Positions 27,328-34,505 of a stretch of 64,000 bases of DNA are shown in pieces. A model generated the notes under the pieces. That model saw only the letters and a program-made list of their open reading frames with translations, searched no databases and was not told the DNA's origin. The position numbers and the translations under genes were made by a program. Every line of letters starts with the position of its first letter. Within the stretch, counting starts at the first letter, position 1. Origin of the DNA: Candidatus Thorarchaeota archaeon (GTDB taxonomy: Archaea; Asgardarchaeota; Thorarchaeia; Thorarchaeales; Thorarchaeaceae); assembly GCA_018335335.1 (NCBI GenBank), contig JAGXKG010000002.1:23239-87238 (forward strand), in the 5' to 3' direction.

Positions 27328-27627
27328 TTATTCTTCCTCTTCAATCTCCTCATCATATTGGTACAGTTCATCGAGATCTTCGTCAGAGACAAGCTGTTCT
27401 CTTGGCTCTTCTTCAATCTCTTCGATTTCCGGCTCCTTCTCGGGAGCTTCTGGAACTTCTCTTTCAAAAACACGCCCCTCTCTTTCTGCCTTCGTTTTCT
27501 TAATCTTCCAGTACTTGGCATTAACACTGCGTAGTCTTTTCTCGCGCTTCTCATTAGTAACCGAGGGATTCTGTACGTTTCGTAACCTTGCTCGTTCTCT
27601 TTCTAGAGCTTTCTCCTTGTCGCCCAT
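27328..27627 (-). CDS. Small charged coiled-coil protein
   Basis: 99-residue, highly charged protein. A basic N-terminal half (ALERERARLRNVQ, KREKRLRSVNAKYWKIKKTK) is followed by an acidic tail rich in Glu. GGTGA precedes ATG 27627. No family is recognised; the helical, bipolar composition suggests a coiled coil or a nucleic-acid-associated protein. Divergent from the RHH gene, with which it shares a 120-base promoter region. Confidence 0.6.
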   Translation of the reverse strand: MGDKEKALERERARLRNVQNPSVTNEKREKRLRSVNAKYWKIKKTKAEREGRVFEREVPEAPEKEPEIEEIEEEPREQLVSDEDLDELYQYDEEIEEEE

Positions 27628-27747
27628 TTCTTTTCACCGCAGCGCTTCGGTCCAGTCCGGGAATGTGTTTTTATAACTGTGTCGAATACACAAAGAAATC
27701 GGTATGTCCATATCACTTCTTATCTACTGAATCGGTGGTTGTTTGGT

Positions 27748-28266
27748 ATGCCCCCTTCAAATCAAGAAGAAGTAAGCATCAGAATACGTCTTAGCCCTGA
27801 ACTTCTACAGAGAGTAGATCGGGCTGCTGGTGAACATGGCCGGCAGCGGTTTATTCGAGATGCCATTCTTTCCAAGCTTGATGAGGAGCTTCCGCCTATT
27901 GTCAATCGGCTTGTAGATGAAGTTGAAGAACTCCGAGCTCGTGTCGAATACCTTGAGGAACAACAATCAGCGAGTATGTATAGGGATCAGCTAAGCTCAG
28001 TAACCAAGCGGCAAATATGCCGAGATGAGTTGGACAGAAAGATACTGACATACTTCGTTCAGCATAAGGGCGCAACTACTCCCGAACTTGCTGAAGAGTT
28101 ACTGGGAAGTGAATCTAAGCGTCGCACCATTTTGGACAGAATTCATAGAATAAATGACGTAGCAGAAGAGATAGTGGACTTTCGGATTTTGGAATATGAG
28201 AAGGGACTGCGTAATGGTAAGCAAGGAGCTTGGTGGCTCATTGATAAGAATGAACTCATTCAGTAG
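27748..28266 (+). CDS. RHH-coiled coil-winged helix DNA-binding protein
   Basis: 172-residue predicted transcription regulator. An N-terminal ribbon-helix-helix (EVSIRIRLSPELLQRVDRAA, ending RFIRDAILSKL) leads into a coiled coil (VDEVEELRARVEYLEEQQ) and a C-terminal winged-helix-like domain (LDRKILTYFVQHKGATTPELAEELLG). Two DNA-binding folds in one chain are uncommon. ATG 27748 is preferred since GGTGG lies 9 bases upstream; the open frame extends to 27679. tRNA-Arg(CCG) follows 38 bases downstream. Confidence 0.83.
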   Translation: MPPSNQEEVSIRIRLSPELLQRVDRAAGEHGRQRFIRDAILSKLDEELPPIVNRLVDEVEELRARVEYLEEQQSASMYRDQLSSVTKRQICRDELDRKILTYFVQHKGATTPELAEELLGSESKRRTILDRIHRINDVAEEIVDFRILEYEKGLRNGKQGAWWLIDKNELIQ

Positions 28267-28304
28267 GTGGTAAATGCTTTAAGGTCGTGAGAACGTGAAG
28301 CGGT

Positions 28305-28382
28305 GGGGCCGTAGTCTAGTCTGGATAAGGCACCAGCCTCCGGAGTTGGTAATCCCCGGTTCAAATCCGGGCGGTCCCGCCA
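28305..28382 (+). tRNA. tRNA-Arg(CCG)
   Basis: Cloverleaf of 78 bases including encoded CCA. The acceptor is GGGGCCG/CGGTCCC, the D stem GTCT/AGGC, the anticodon stem CCAGC/GTTGG with loop CTCCGGA (anticodon CCG), and the T arm CCCGG-TTCAAAT-CCGGG, with discriminator G. A T-rich tract follows about 10 bases after. No intron is present, in contrast with its near-identical neighbour. Confidence 0.95.
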
Positions 28383-28472
28383 CAAATTAACCTCTTTTTG
28401 ATTTCTATTCTATTTGCGCGGACTTTATATCTCTATAATGACTATTAATAACTAATATGGACGGTTGACCCT

Positions 28473-28661
28473 ATGAGCTCAAAATTCGAAGAAGTCATCT
28501 CTAAATACGAAAAGAAACTGAATAGTGTCCCAGGAAATTCGGTTCTTGAGTATTTAGCAGAGGGTGAGAGTTTCCTAATCGACACCTCAGATTGTTTGCT
28601 CCGTGTTACCAAACGCAATGGACGGGCTGAAGTAGCCATGGTTGAAATCCCTGTTCCGTGA
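28473..28661 (+). CDS. Small hypothetical protein
   Basis: 62-residue ORF between the two tRNA-Arg genes. ATG 28473 is preceded by GGTTGACCCT, and a TATA-like TTTATAT lies about 48 bases upstream. The sequence reads as a compact alpha/beta protein (helix SKYEKKLNSV, then LIDTSDCLLRVTKRNG and EVAMVEIPVP). No family is recognised. Confidence 0.55.
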   Translation: MSSKFEEVISKYEKKLNSVPGNSVLEYLAEGESFLIDTSDCLLRVTKRNGRAEVAMVEIPVP

Positions 28662-28743
28662 TCACCTGCTTTCTCTTGCCAACTACCGATTTCATTCATT
28701 ACCCAGCGAAGGGTCTATAAGAAACTCTAGGAGGATTCAGTTA

Positions 28744-28853
28744 GGGGCCGTAGTCTAGCCTGGACTTTCAGAGGACGACCTTCTGGAAGAGGCAGATAAG
28801 GCACCAGCCTGCGGAGTTGGTAATCCCCGGTTCGAATCCGGGCGGTCCCGCCA
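28744..28853 (+). tRNA. tRNA-Arg(GCG) with 32-nt D-loop intron
   Basis: Acceptor, D stem, anticodon stem and T arm match the tRNA-Arg(CCG) gene, and CCA is encoded. The anticodon loop CTGCGGA gives anticodon GCG. Between D-loop positions 19 and 20 there are 32 extra bases; removing 28764-28795 restores the same CTGGATAAGG junction as in the intronless neighbour. A TATA-like TCTATAAG lies about 30 bases upstream. Confidence 0.94.
28764..28795 (+). other. Non-canonical tRNA intron with bulge-helix-bulge motif
   Basis: The BHB motif can be drawn directly. The central 4-bp helix is GCCT (28758-28761) with AGGC (28790-28793). The 3-nt bulges are GGA (28762-28764) and AGA (28794-28796). The inner helix is CTTTC (28765-28769) with GGAAG (28785-28789), followed by a further short hairpin. 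Cutting each bulge after its second base (GG|A and AG|A) removes exactly 32 bases and leaves the standard D-loop. The outer helix is weak (A-T, T-A). It is expected to be removed by the archaeal splicing endonuclease. Confidence 0.9.
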
Positions 28854-29054
28854 TATCTAATTCTCATCTTGTGCGCTATTACTTGATCGAAACTTGGCGA
28901 TTTGATGGCTAATGGCGTTTGCGTTCTCAGGCTTTTAGCCAAACCCCCTCAAAGGTATCATCTATAGTCTTAAATCATCGTAGAAGGGGAAATACTAGAA
29001 TCAACACGAAGACCGCTTTTCGAAGTAAGTAGGTTGTTTTCGGAGGTTTCAATC

Positions 29055-30170
29055 ATGCAGTTTACTCCCCAACGGCTAGAAAAAGTCCATCGTTCAATGA
29101 GGGCCGAAGAAATCGATGCTATCATTGTTACTCGAAAGCCTGATGTTCAATACCTTACTGGCTACCAACCTCCACAGCGTGACCTTCCTGTTGCATGCGT
29201 TGTCGTTGACGGCCATCAACCCCATTTGATTGTCTCTGAAACACAAAGAAAAGCATTATCCCTAGATTTGGTAATGGCAAAGGTTGTTACTTTTCCCGAA
29301 ATTGGGTCCCCAGAATGGTTTTTAGCTCACAGTCCTCAAATGTGGAACTGCGCCATCGGAGAAATTCGAGATCTGGGTGCAGAAAGTGGCATGGTTGGCT
29401 TCCAACAAGATTGGGTCTCAGTATTGGAATTCGACGTTTTGAAAAAGTCTCTTCCTAAAGCTGGTTTCTGTGATTTTTCCAAGAACCTATGGCGGTTGCG
29501 CCAGACAAAAGACCCTTCTGAGATTGAATCTATCAAGGCCGCCACTAAGATAGCTGAGATTGGCTTGAGGACAGCATTAGAAATCGTAGTCCCTGGGAAG
29601 ACAGAAGAAGAAGCTTCAGTTGAAATTGAAGCGGCAATACGAGGGTCCGGTGGGCAACAAGAAGGTATTCGGGCAGCTGTGTTGTCTGGACGGCACGGGA
29701 GTTTTCCTTTTGTTGAGCCTAGTGCAGAACGCATTGGTAATGATGAATTAGCTCTCATCGACATAACCGTAAGTCATGATGGCTATTTCGCAGAGATATC
29801 CCGAACACTACATACGGGAAGTCCGGATGCAAACGAAAAGTCGTTATTTGATAGTGTTCTAAAAGTATCACTCAATCTAGAGAAGCTAATGGCCCCCCAC
29901 TTGCGGATTTCCAAGCTTGCAGCAAAATGCGTTGAGGAGATATTGAGTACTAAAAAGCGGAGGGTCTTAGGTTCGTCAATCGGTTTAGATTTGCGAGAAC
30001 CACCCCAAATACAGTCGAATAGCACGTACTCCTTACGAGAAGGAATGGTTTTTTCGGCTCATCCCACTTTTTATGATGAAGAGGTGGGAACTGCTAAAAT
30101 AGCGGATATGCTCCTCATCACTGAGAATGGCTGTTCTCGTCTTACAGATATGACTCGGGAGACATTATGA
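29055..30170 (+). CDS. M24 (Xaa-Pro peptidase/creatinase-like) homologue with degenerate metal site
   Basis: 371-residue protein with the creatinase N-terminal domain (about residues 5-130) and the pita-bread M24 domain after it. Of the five metal ligands in prolidases only the first Asp (LIDIT) is retained. The second aspartate is Glu (AEISRT), GHGxGLxxHE is GSSIGLDLRE, the IEPG glutamate position reads AHP, and the last Glu is Ala (KIADM). Peptidase activity is therefore unlikely; a binding role, as in other pseudo-M24 proteins, is more plausible. ATG 29055 has GGAGGT eight bases upstream, so the longer start at 29034 is rejected. Confidence 0.82.
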   Translation: MQFTPQRLEKVHRSMRAEEIDAIIVTRKPDVQYLTGYQPPQRDLPVACVVVDGHQPHLIVSETQRKALSLDLVMAKVVTFPEIGSPEWFLAHSPQMWNCAIGEIRDLGAESGMVGFQQDWVSVLEFDVLKKSLPKAGFCDFSKNLWRLRQTKDPSEIESIKAATKIAEIGLRTALEIVVPGKTEEEASVEIEAAIRGSGGQQEGIRAAVLSGRHGSFPFVEPSAERIGNDELALIDITVSHDGYFAEISRTLHTGSPDANEKSLFDSVLKVSLNLEKLMAPHLRISKLAAKCVEEILSTKKRRVLGSSIGLDLREPPQIQSNSTYSLREGMVFSAHPTFYDEEVGTAKIADMLLITENGCSRLTDMTRETL

Positions 30171-30695
30171 CTATGGCTGAAACTGCCATTTACGAAGTTT
30201 CTGGAATACTTGGCTTATGACTTCTGCGTTGGCCTTTTGACGTTGTACTTCTTTCCGTGATAGTTCTCGTATTTGACTAGCTGGTGAACCAGAATTAAGA
30301 CTTCTTGGCGGAATAACAACATTTTCAGGTACTATGGAACCTGGCACAAGTTTTACTCCTTCTCCTAAGGTTGCACCGTCAAAGACCACACATGCATCTC
30401 CGATATCAAGCGAATCGCCTAGATATACACCATGTAAGACCGAGCTAGATCCAATTACTGTATGACTCCCGATCATGGCTGGGTTGTCTTCGTTATGTGC
30501 ATGGATAACAACACTATCTTGTATACACGAGTTCTTTTCAATACTAACTGAAGCGCGATCTCCGCGGATTACAGCTCCGGGCCAAATACTCACACCTTCA
30601 CCAATCGTGACATCACCTACGATGGTTGCTTGTGTGCTAATATAGGCTTCTGGATCAATATCCGGCTTTGTATCTCCAAAGGGCAGTATCGGCAA
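30171..30695 (-). CDS. Gamma-carbonic-anhydrase-like hexapeptide-repeat protein
   Basis: 174-residue left-handed beta-helix protein of the gamma-CA/YrdA group, with repeated [LIV]Gxxxx motifs through about residue 140 and a C-terminal helix. Arg and Asp in AVIRGDRA, Gln in IQDS, and His in VIHAH and LHG are present, but the GH motif that supplies the middle zinc histidine reads GSSS. Carbonic anhydrase activity is thus doubtful. The gene is convergent with the M24 homologue with no gap. Confidence 0.85.
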   Translation of the reverse strand: MPILPFGDTKPDIDPEAYISTQATIVGDVTIGEGVSIWPGAVIRGDRASVSIEKNSCIQDSVVIHAHNEDNPAMIGSHTVIGSSSVLHGVYLGDSLDIGDACVVFDGATLGEGVKLVPGSIVPENVVIPPRSLNSGSPASQIRELSRKEVQRQKANAEVISQVFQKLRKWQFQP

Positions 30696-30777
30696 TATTC
30701 ATACCCCTACAAGGTGATTGTTCTGGGAATGGGCCTTATATCTAATAAACCCATAACCTATGAACCCGAATATAGGT

Positions 30778-31134
30778 CTATTCTAAAAGCGCATCTATTA
30801 CCTGTTGATACTGTTCTGCCGGGCGTAATCCAATAAGTCGGTCCGTTTTTCCTCCTCTATGAGGATCTTCGTAAGTTGCTAACTCGCCATCCTTGTAGAC
30901 AAGGACACAGGGAATCGCGGTAAGGTTGTTCTCCAAAGCAAATTGCCTGTGTTCATCAGTATTGACTTTGAAGAACTTCACCGCTGAATTATCCGAGTAC
31001 TTCTCTTCTAACTCTTCGAGAATGGGACCCAAAGCTTTGCATGGGCCACACCACGGCGCCCAGCAATCGACAAGGACAATCCCGGCGTTCTTCTTGGCCT
31101 GCTCAACTTCTTCTGGGGTTACATCGCTGACCAA
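30778..31134 (-). CDS. trx: Thioredoxin
   Basis: 118-residue cytoplasmic thioredoxin. The active site is WCGPCKALGP and the cis-proline region is AIPCVLVYKDG, which carries an extra cysteine beside the cis-Pro. The start is read at GTG/ATG 31134 before SDVTPEEVEQ. It lies 64 bases downstream of a second thioredoxin on the same strand, so the pair probably shares a transcript and arose by duplication. Confidence 0.92.
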   Translation of the reverse strand: MVSDVTPEEVEQAKKNAGIVLVDCWAPWCGPCKALGPILEELEEKYSDNSAVKFFKVNTDEHRQFALENNLTAIPCVLVYKDGELATYEDPHRGGKTDRLIGLRPAEQYQQVIDALLE

Positions 31135-31198
31135 TTCATTTTCTCCTTTGAGAGCTACAGATTTCTGTCCTTAATCAAGGTTGTTAATTATCCATTCT

Positions 31199-31558
31199 TC
31201 AAGATGCTTCGCCGAGCAATTCATTAGCTATAGTATCATAGACTTCCATTGGCATTACGCCAACCAGTCTATCCATTTTGTTGCCATTACCATCGTCAAA
31301 TACAACGCGTTGTCCGTTAGCATACACTAGTACACTGGGCACGCCGGTGATTTGGTTCTTGGTGCTGAATTCGCGATTTTTGTCGACGTCCAGCTTCACC
31401 ACTCGCAGCCCTTTGTTATTGTATTTCTCATGAATTTCCTCAAGCATAGGACCAAGTGTTCTGCATGGTTGACACCAGACAGCGTGGCAGTCAACGAATA
31501 CAACTTGATTGTTTTCAACTATTTCTGGAATTTGATTTGCATTGATGTCTTCGACCAT
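31199..31558 (-). CDS. trx: Thioredoxin
   Basis: 119-residue thioredoxin with active site WCQPCRTLGP and cis-Pro region GVPSVLVYANG. The Gln in the CxxC loop (CQPC) differs from the Gly of its neighbour and may change the redox potential or partner. ATG 31558. Upstream lies the remnant of a histidine kinase. Confidence 0.92.
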   Translation of the reverse strand: MVEDINANQIPEIVENNQVVFVDCHAVWCQPCRTLGPMLEEIHEKYNNKGLRVVKLDVDKNREFSTKNQITGVPSVLVYANGQRVVFDDGNGNKMDRLVGVMPMEVYDTIANELLGEAS

Positions 31559-31647
31559 TGTCTATATCTCGGTTGTGAAATTTAGCTGCACAACCGTTTA
31601 TAAACTTCCGCAAGCGGCAAAAAAACACGCCATTTCTATGTCTTCTT

Positions 31648-31785
31648 TCCAATAGAATTCGAAAAGAAAAATGGGATCCCTTCTCCTGGTTCACTCTCAA
31701 CCCACATTTCATCATTGTGACCTTCGATGATTTTTTTTTGCGATTGTAAGCCCAAGCCCAGTAGTTTTCTCATCTGCAGCTATGT
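31648..31785 (-). pseudogene. Remnant of a histidine-kinase ATPase domain
   Basis: Reading three frames in turn gives AADEKTTGLGLTIAKK, then IIEGHNDEMWVESEPGEG, then GSHFSFRILLE. Together these form the G1/G2 boxes and C-terminal end of a HATPase_c domain. The first frame break is at an A9 run (31731-31739 as T9 on the plus strand), the second at the GGGATCC at about 31676. No N-terminal kinase part or start is found. This accounts for most of the 300-base gap 31559-31858; the rest is the helicase promoter region. Confidence 0.75.
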
Positions 31786-31858
31786 CTATTGTAGAGCCTA
31801 CTGCCAAAATTTGATAAGCGGCTTGATTCAGCCTTTTCTAGAGGTTTCGTAGAGTTCA

Positions 31859-34486
31859 ATGCCTGTACTCCACTGTCTCAAATGCGGCTCGAAGCTGAAT
31901 ATTAGTCAAAAAGGGCGTATTTGGACGGTTCGTTGTAGCCATTGCGATGCAGAGCTGAAGCGGAAAGGTGGTGACCTCTTTGACGCATATGAGGCATACT
32001 CAGAGGCCATAAAGAGTGGCAAAATAGGTGGTTCCACACCAAAACGGAAGACGTGGAAGAGAAAATCTCGCTCCCGCTCTTCTCGGCGGAGAAAGAAGAC
32101 TGGTAAGGAGCGAGTACAGTCTCTTGAGGAAGTTCAGAAGCTGATCAAGGAAGGTGGGGCCGAGATTGATGAACTGCCCCGGGGGCTAGAAGACCTTGCC
32201 CGTCGTGGACATGACTATCTAGTAACTTATCGACACATGGACGAAACAGATGCTGAATATGGATGCTATATTAAGGATATCAAATTACCATCACGCCTCA
32301 AGGAGCTCTTGCGAAAAAGAGGGATAGAACGGCTCTATAAATTCCAAGAACTCTGCTACAATCTCATCATGGATGGACATGATGTTGTTATCTCTGCCCC
32401 TACTGCGCAGGGCAAAACGGAAGGCTTCATTCTTCCCATTATGAAGAAGCTCCTAATCAACATCCGTGATGCTGTCATGAATCCTGGTGTGAGAACACTA
32501 CTTGTTTATCCTACGAAAGCCCTCGCAAGAGATCAATACGAGAAAATATCGGCCATGTGTGATGCATCCGGTTTATCGGCGGCTATTTTTGATGGTGATG
32601 TCTCACAACATAAGCGAAGGAAAATATACTCCAATCCCCCGGACATTATGCTGACAAACCCAGATATACTTCATTACCACTTGGGATGGAAACGGTCTAG
32701 ATTAGTACCACTCCTGGAGACTGTTGATTTTGTCGTGCTTGATGAAATCCACCTATACTCTGGCTCAATGGGTGCGAACCTCTTCTACATCCTGAAGCGA
32801 CTTGCACTTACCTGCGGAGATTTCCAGAAGATTGGTGCATCTGCAACAATCGCAAATCCCAAAGAGTTTGCTGAACTCATATTCGATACAAATGTCAAGC
32901 TTGTTGCATCAGAGAGTGCCAAACGCGGCCCGATACATTTCATGATGTATTATCCCGGGGAACGAAGCAAATACAGCATGATTGTTGATATTGTTGACAA
33001 GCTCCAGCAAGGTGATTTCAAGACGCTTGTATTTGGCAACACGCATACTGAAGCCGAGCTTCTCAATATGCTCATCAACGATAGCGGACACAAGTCGATG
33101 GTTCATAGAGCAGGCTTGTCGAAGAAATACCGAAATGATGTCGAGGAGGATTTCAAATCTGGCGACCTTCCGATTATCGTGTCAACTCCAACGCTTGAAC
33201 TTGGGGTAGATATTGGGGACCTTGATTCCGTTGTTAGCATGATTACATCAATTACGAGATTGACTCAAAGAATCGGGCGGGCCGGGAGAAAAGGTCAAGA
33301 GAGTGTTGCAGTTCTGGCTCTTCGTGATAATGATCCAATTTCCTCGTTCTATAGACATCAGCCTGAGAAGTACTTTGCTGATATTGATGCAGCCTATATG
33401 GAGCCAGAAAATGAGGTCGTAGGCTATTTCCAGCTCATTGCTGCAGCTATGAGCGGCAAATTGAATGTTTCACATTTTCCTGGACAGGAGGATATACTCG
33501 ATGAGTTGGAGCAGGAAGGCATTCTTTCTGTGATTGAGAATGGTGAAGTACGAGTTGCTGATTATGAGCGAGCGAGAAAGGAATGGAGGGGGTATAGCAT
33601 ACGCGGAATTGGCGATACAGTCCAGATCAAGTCTGGAAGGAAAACTATTGGCCGTCGTTCAATGCCAATGGCAGCACAAGAACTGCATCCAGGATCCATA
33701 TACTTGCATGGGGGAGATAACTACAAGTCGGTGGAATTCCGTTACACCTCGGGTTTGGGCAGAGCCAGAGTAGTACAAATTGACGAGAAGAACGTCTACA
33801 CTAAGCCATTGTATGTTACAATGCCCCGGATTGTCGAAATAAACGAGCATCAAGACTTGCTTGGAATGGATGTAGTGTACTGCGATCTCAAAATGAAACA
33901 AACAGTGGATGGCTATGTAAAGAAAGAAACTGGAAGTGGTGACATTATCGATGTGACCCAGTTACAAGATCCCTTGGTTTACACTTACAAGACGAAGGGC
34001 TTTGCTTTTACGGCACCAGAACCTGATATCGCAGTAGACAAGTACCTATCCGGGGAGTTTCGAAATGCTGAGGGCCCCAAAATGGGACCGGCAGACCTTT
34101 ACGGTGGAGCTTTCCATGCATTGGAACATGTAGTGATAGAATCAAGCGATATGTTGACTGGCGGCAGTACAAGGGAGATTGGTGGCGTATCCATGGGTGA
34201 TAGTGGCATCATATTCGTCTATGATGGTTGCCCGGGAGGGAATGGTGCCTCTAAGCTGTTGTTTACAAGACTTCAAGAGGCCTTAAAGCGGTCTGAAACC
34301 ATCTTGAACAAGTGTGATTGTGATACTATCGATGGATGTCCCCTCTGTACGTACTCTTATCAATGCGGTAACAATAACAGTCCACTATTCAAACAGGGGG
34401 CTTTGGAAAGCGTCCGGCAGGTACTTGCCGGAACCAATACACAAGTGGATACCGAGGGCTATCGTGGATACGAACCCTTGGTCTAA
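31859..34486 (+). CDS. SF2 DNA helicase of the MrfA/Hrq1 type (DUF1998/MZB) with N-terminal zinc ribbon
   Basis: 875-residue helicase. The N-terminus has a zinc ribbon (CLKCGSKL, CSHCDAEL) and a basic linker. RecA domain 1 shows SAPTAQGKTE (Walker A), VLDEIH (DExH) and SATIANP. RecA domain 2 shows STPTLELGVDIG and QRIGRAGRKG. The C-terminal region is the DUF1998/MZB zinc-binding module with four cysteines (CDCDTIDGCPLCTYSYQCG). MrfA and Hrq1 take part in repair of crosslinked DNA, so DNA repair is the expected role. ATG 31859. arcS follows almost immediately. Confidence 0.9.
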   Translation: MPVLHCLKCGSKLNISQKGRIWTVRCSHCDAELKRKGGDLFDAYEAYSEAIKSGKIGGSTPKRKTWKRKSRSRSSRRRKKTGKERVQSLEEVQKLIKEGGAEIDELPRGLEDLARRGHDYLVTYRHMDETDAEYGCYIKDIKLPSRLKELLRKRGIERLYKFQELCYNLIMDGHDVVISAPTAQGKTEGFILPIMKKLLINIRDAVMNPGVRTLLVYPTKALARDQYEKISAMCDASGLSAAIFDGDVSQHKRRKIYSNPPDIMLTNPDILHYHLGWKRSRLVPLLETVDFVVLDEIHLYSGSMGANLFYILKRLALTCGDFQKIGASATIANPKEFAELIFDTNVKLVASESAKRGPIHFMMYYPGERSKYSMIVDIVDKLQQGDFKTLVFGNTHTEAELLNMLINDSGHKSMVHRAGLSKKYRNDVEEDFKSGDLPIIVSTPTLELGVDIGDLDSVVSMITSITRLTQRIGRAGRKGQESVAVLALRDNDPISSFYRHQPEKYFADIDAAYMEPENEVVGYFQLIAAAMSGKLNVSHFPGQEDILDELEQEGILSVIENGEVRVADYERARKEWRGYSIRGIGDTVQIKSGRKTIGRRSMPMAAQELHPGSIYLHGGDNYKSVEFRYTSGLGRARVVQIDEKNVYTKPLYVTMPRIVEINEHQDLLGMDVVYCDLKMKQTVDGYVKKETGSGDIIDVTQLQDPLVYTYKTKGFAFTAPEPDIAVDKYLSGEFRNAEGPKMGPADLYGGAFHALEHVVIESSDMLTGGSTREIGGVSMGDSGIIFVYDGCPGGNGASKLLFTRLQEALKRSETILNKCDCDTIDGCPLCTYSYQCGNNNSPLFKQGALESVRQVLAGTNTQVDTEGYRGYEPLV

Positions 34487-34505
34487 TTAATTGGAGGCTA
34501 GAGAC

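Noticed and set aside
27305..27676. Plus-strand ORF rich in serine opposite the small coiled-coil gene
   Set aside because: Serine-rich composition is the mirror of Glu/Lys-rich coding on the other strand, and the minus-strand frame has a better start.
28764..28795. D-loop insert as assembly error or small mobile element
   Set aside because: The insert forms an exact bulge-helix-bulge and its removal restores the sister tRNA's D-loop, which is best explained by an intron.
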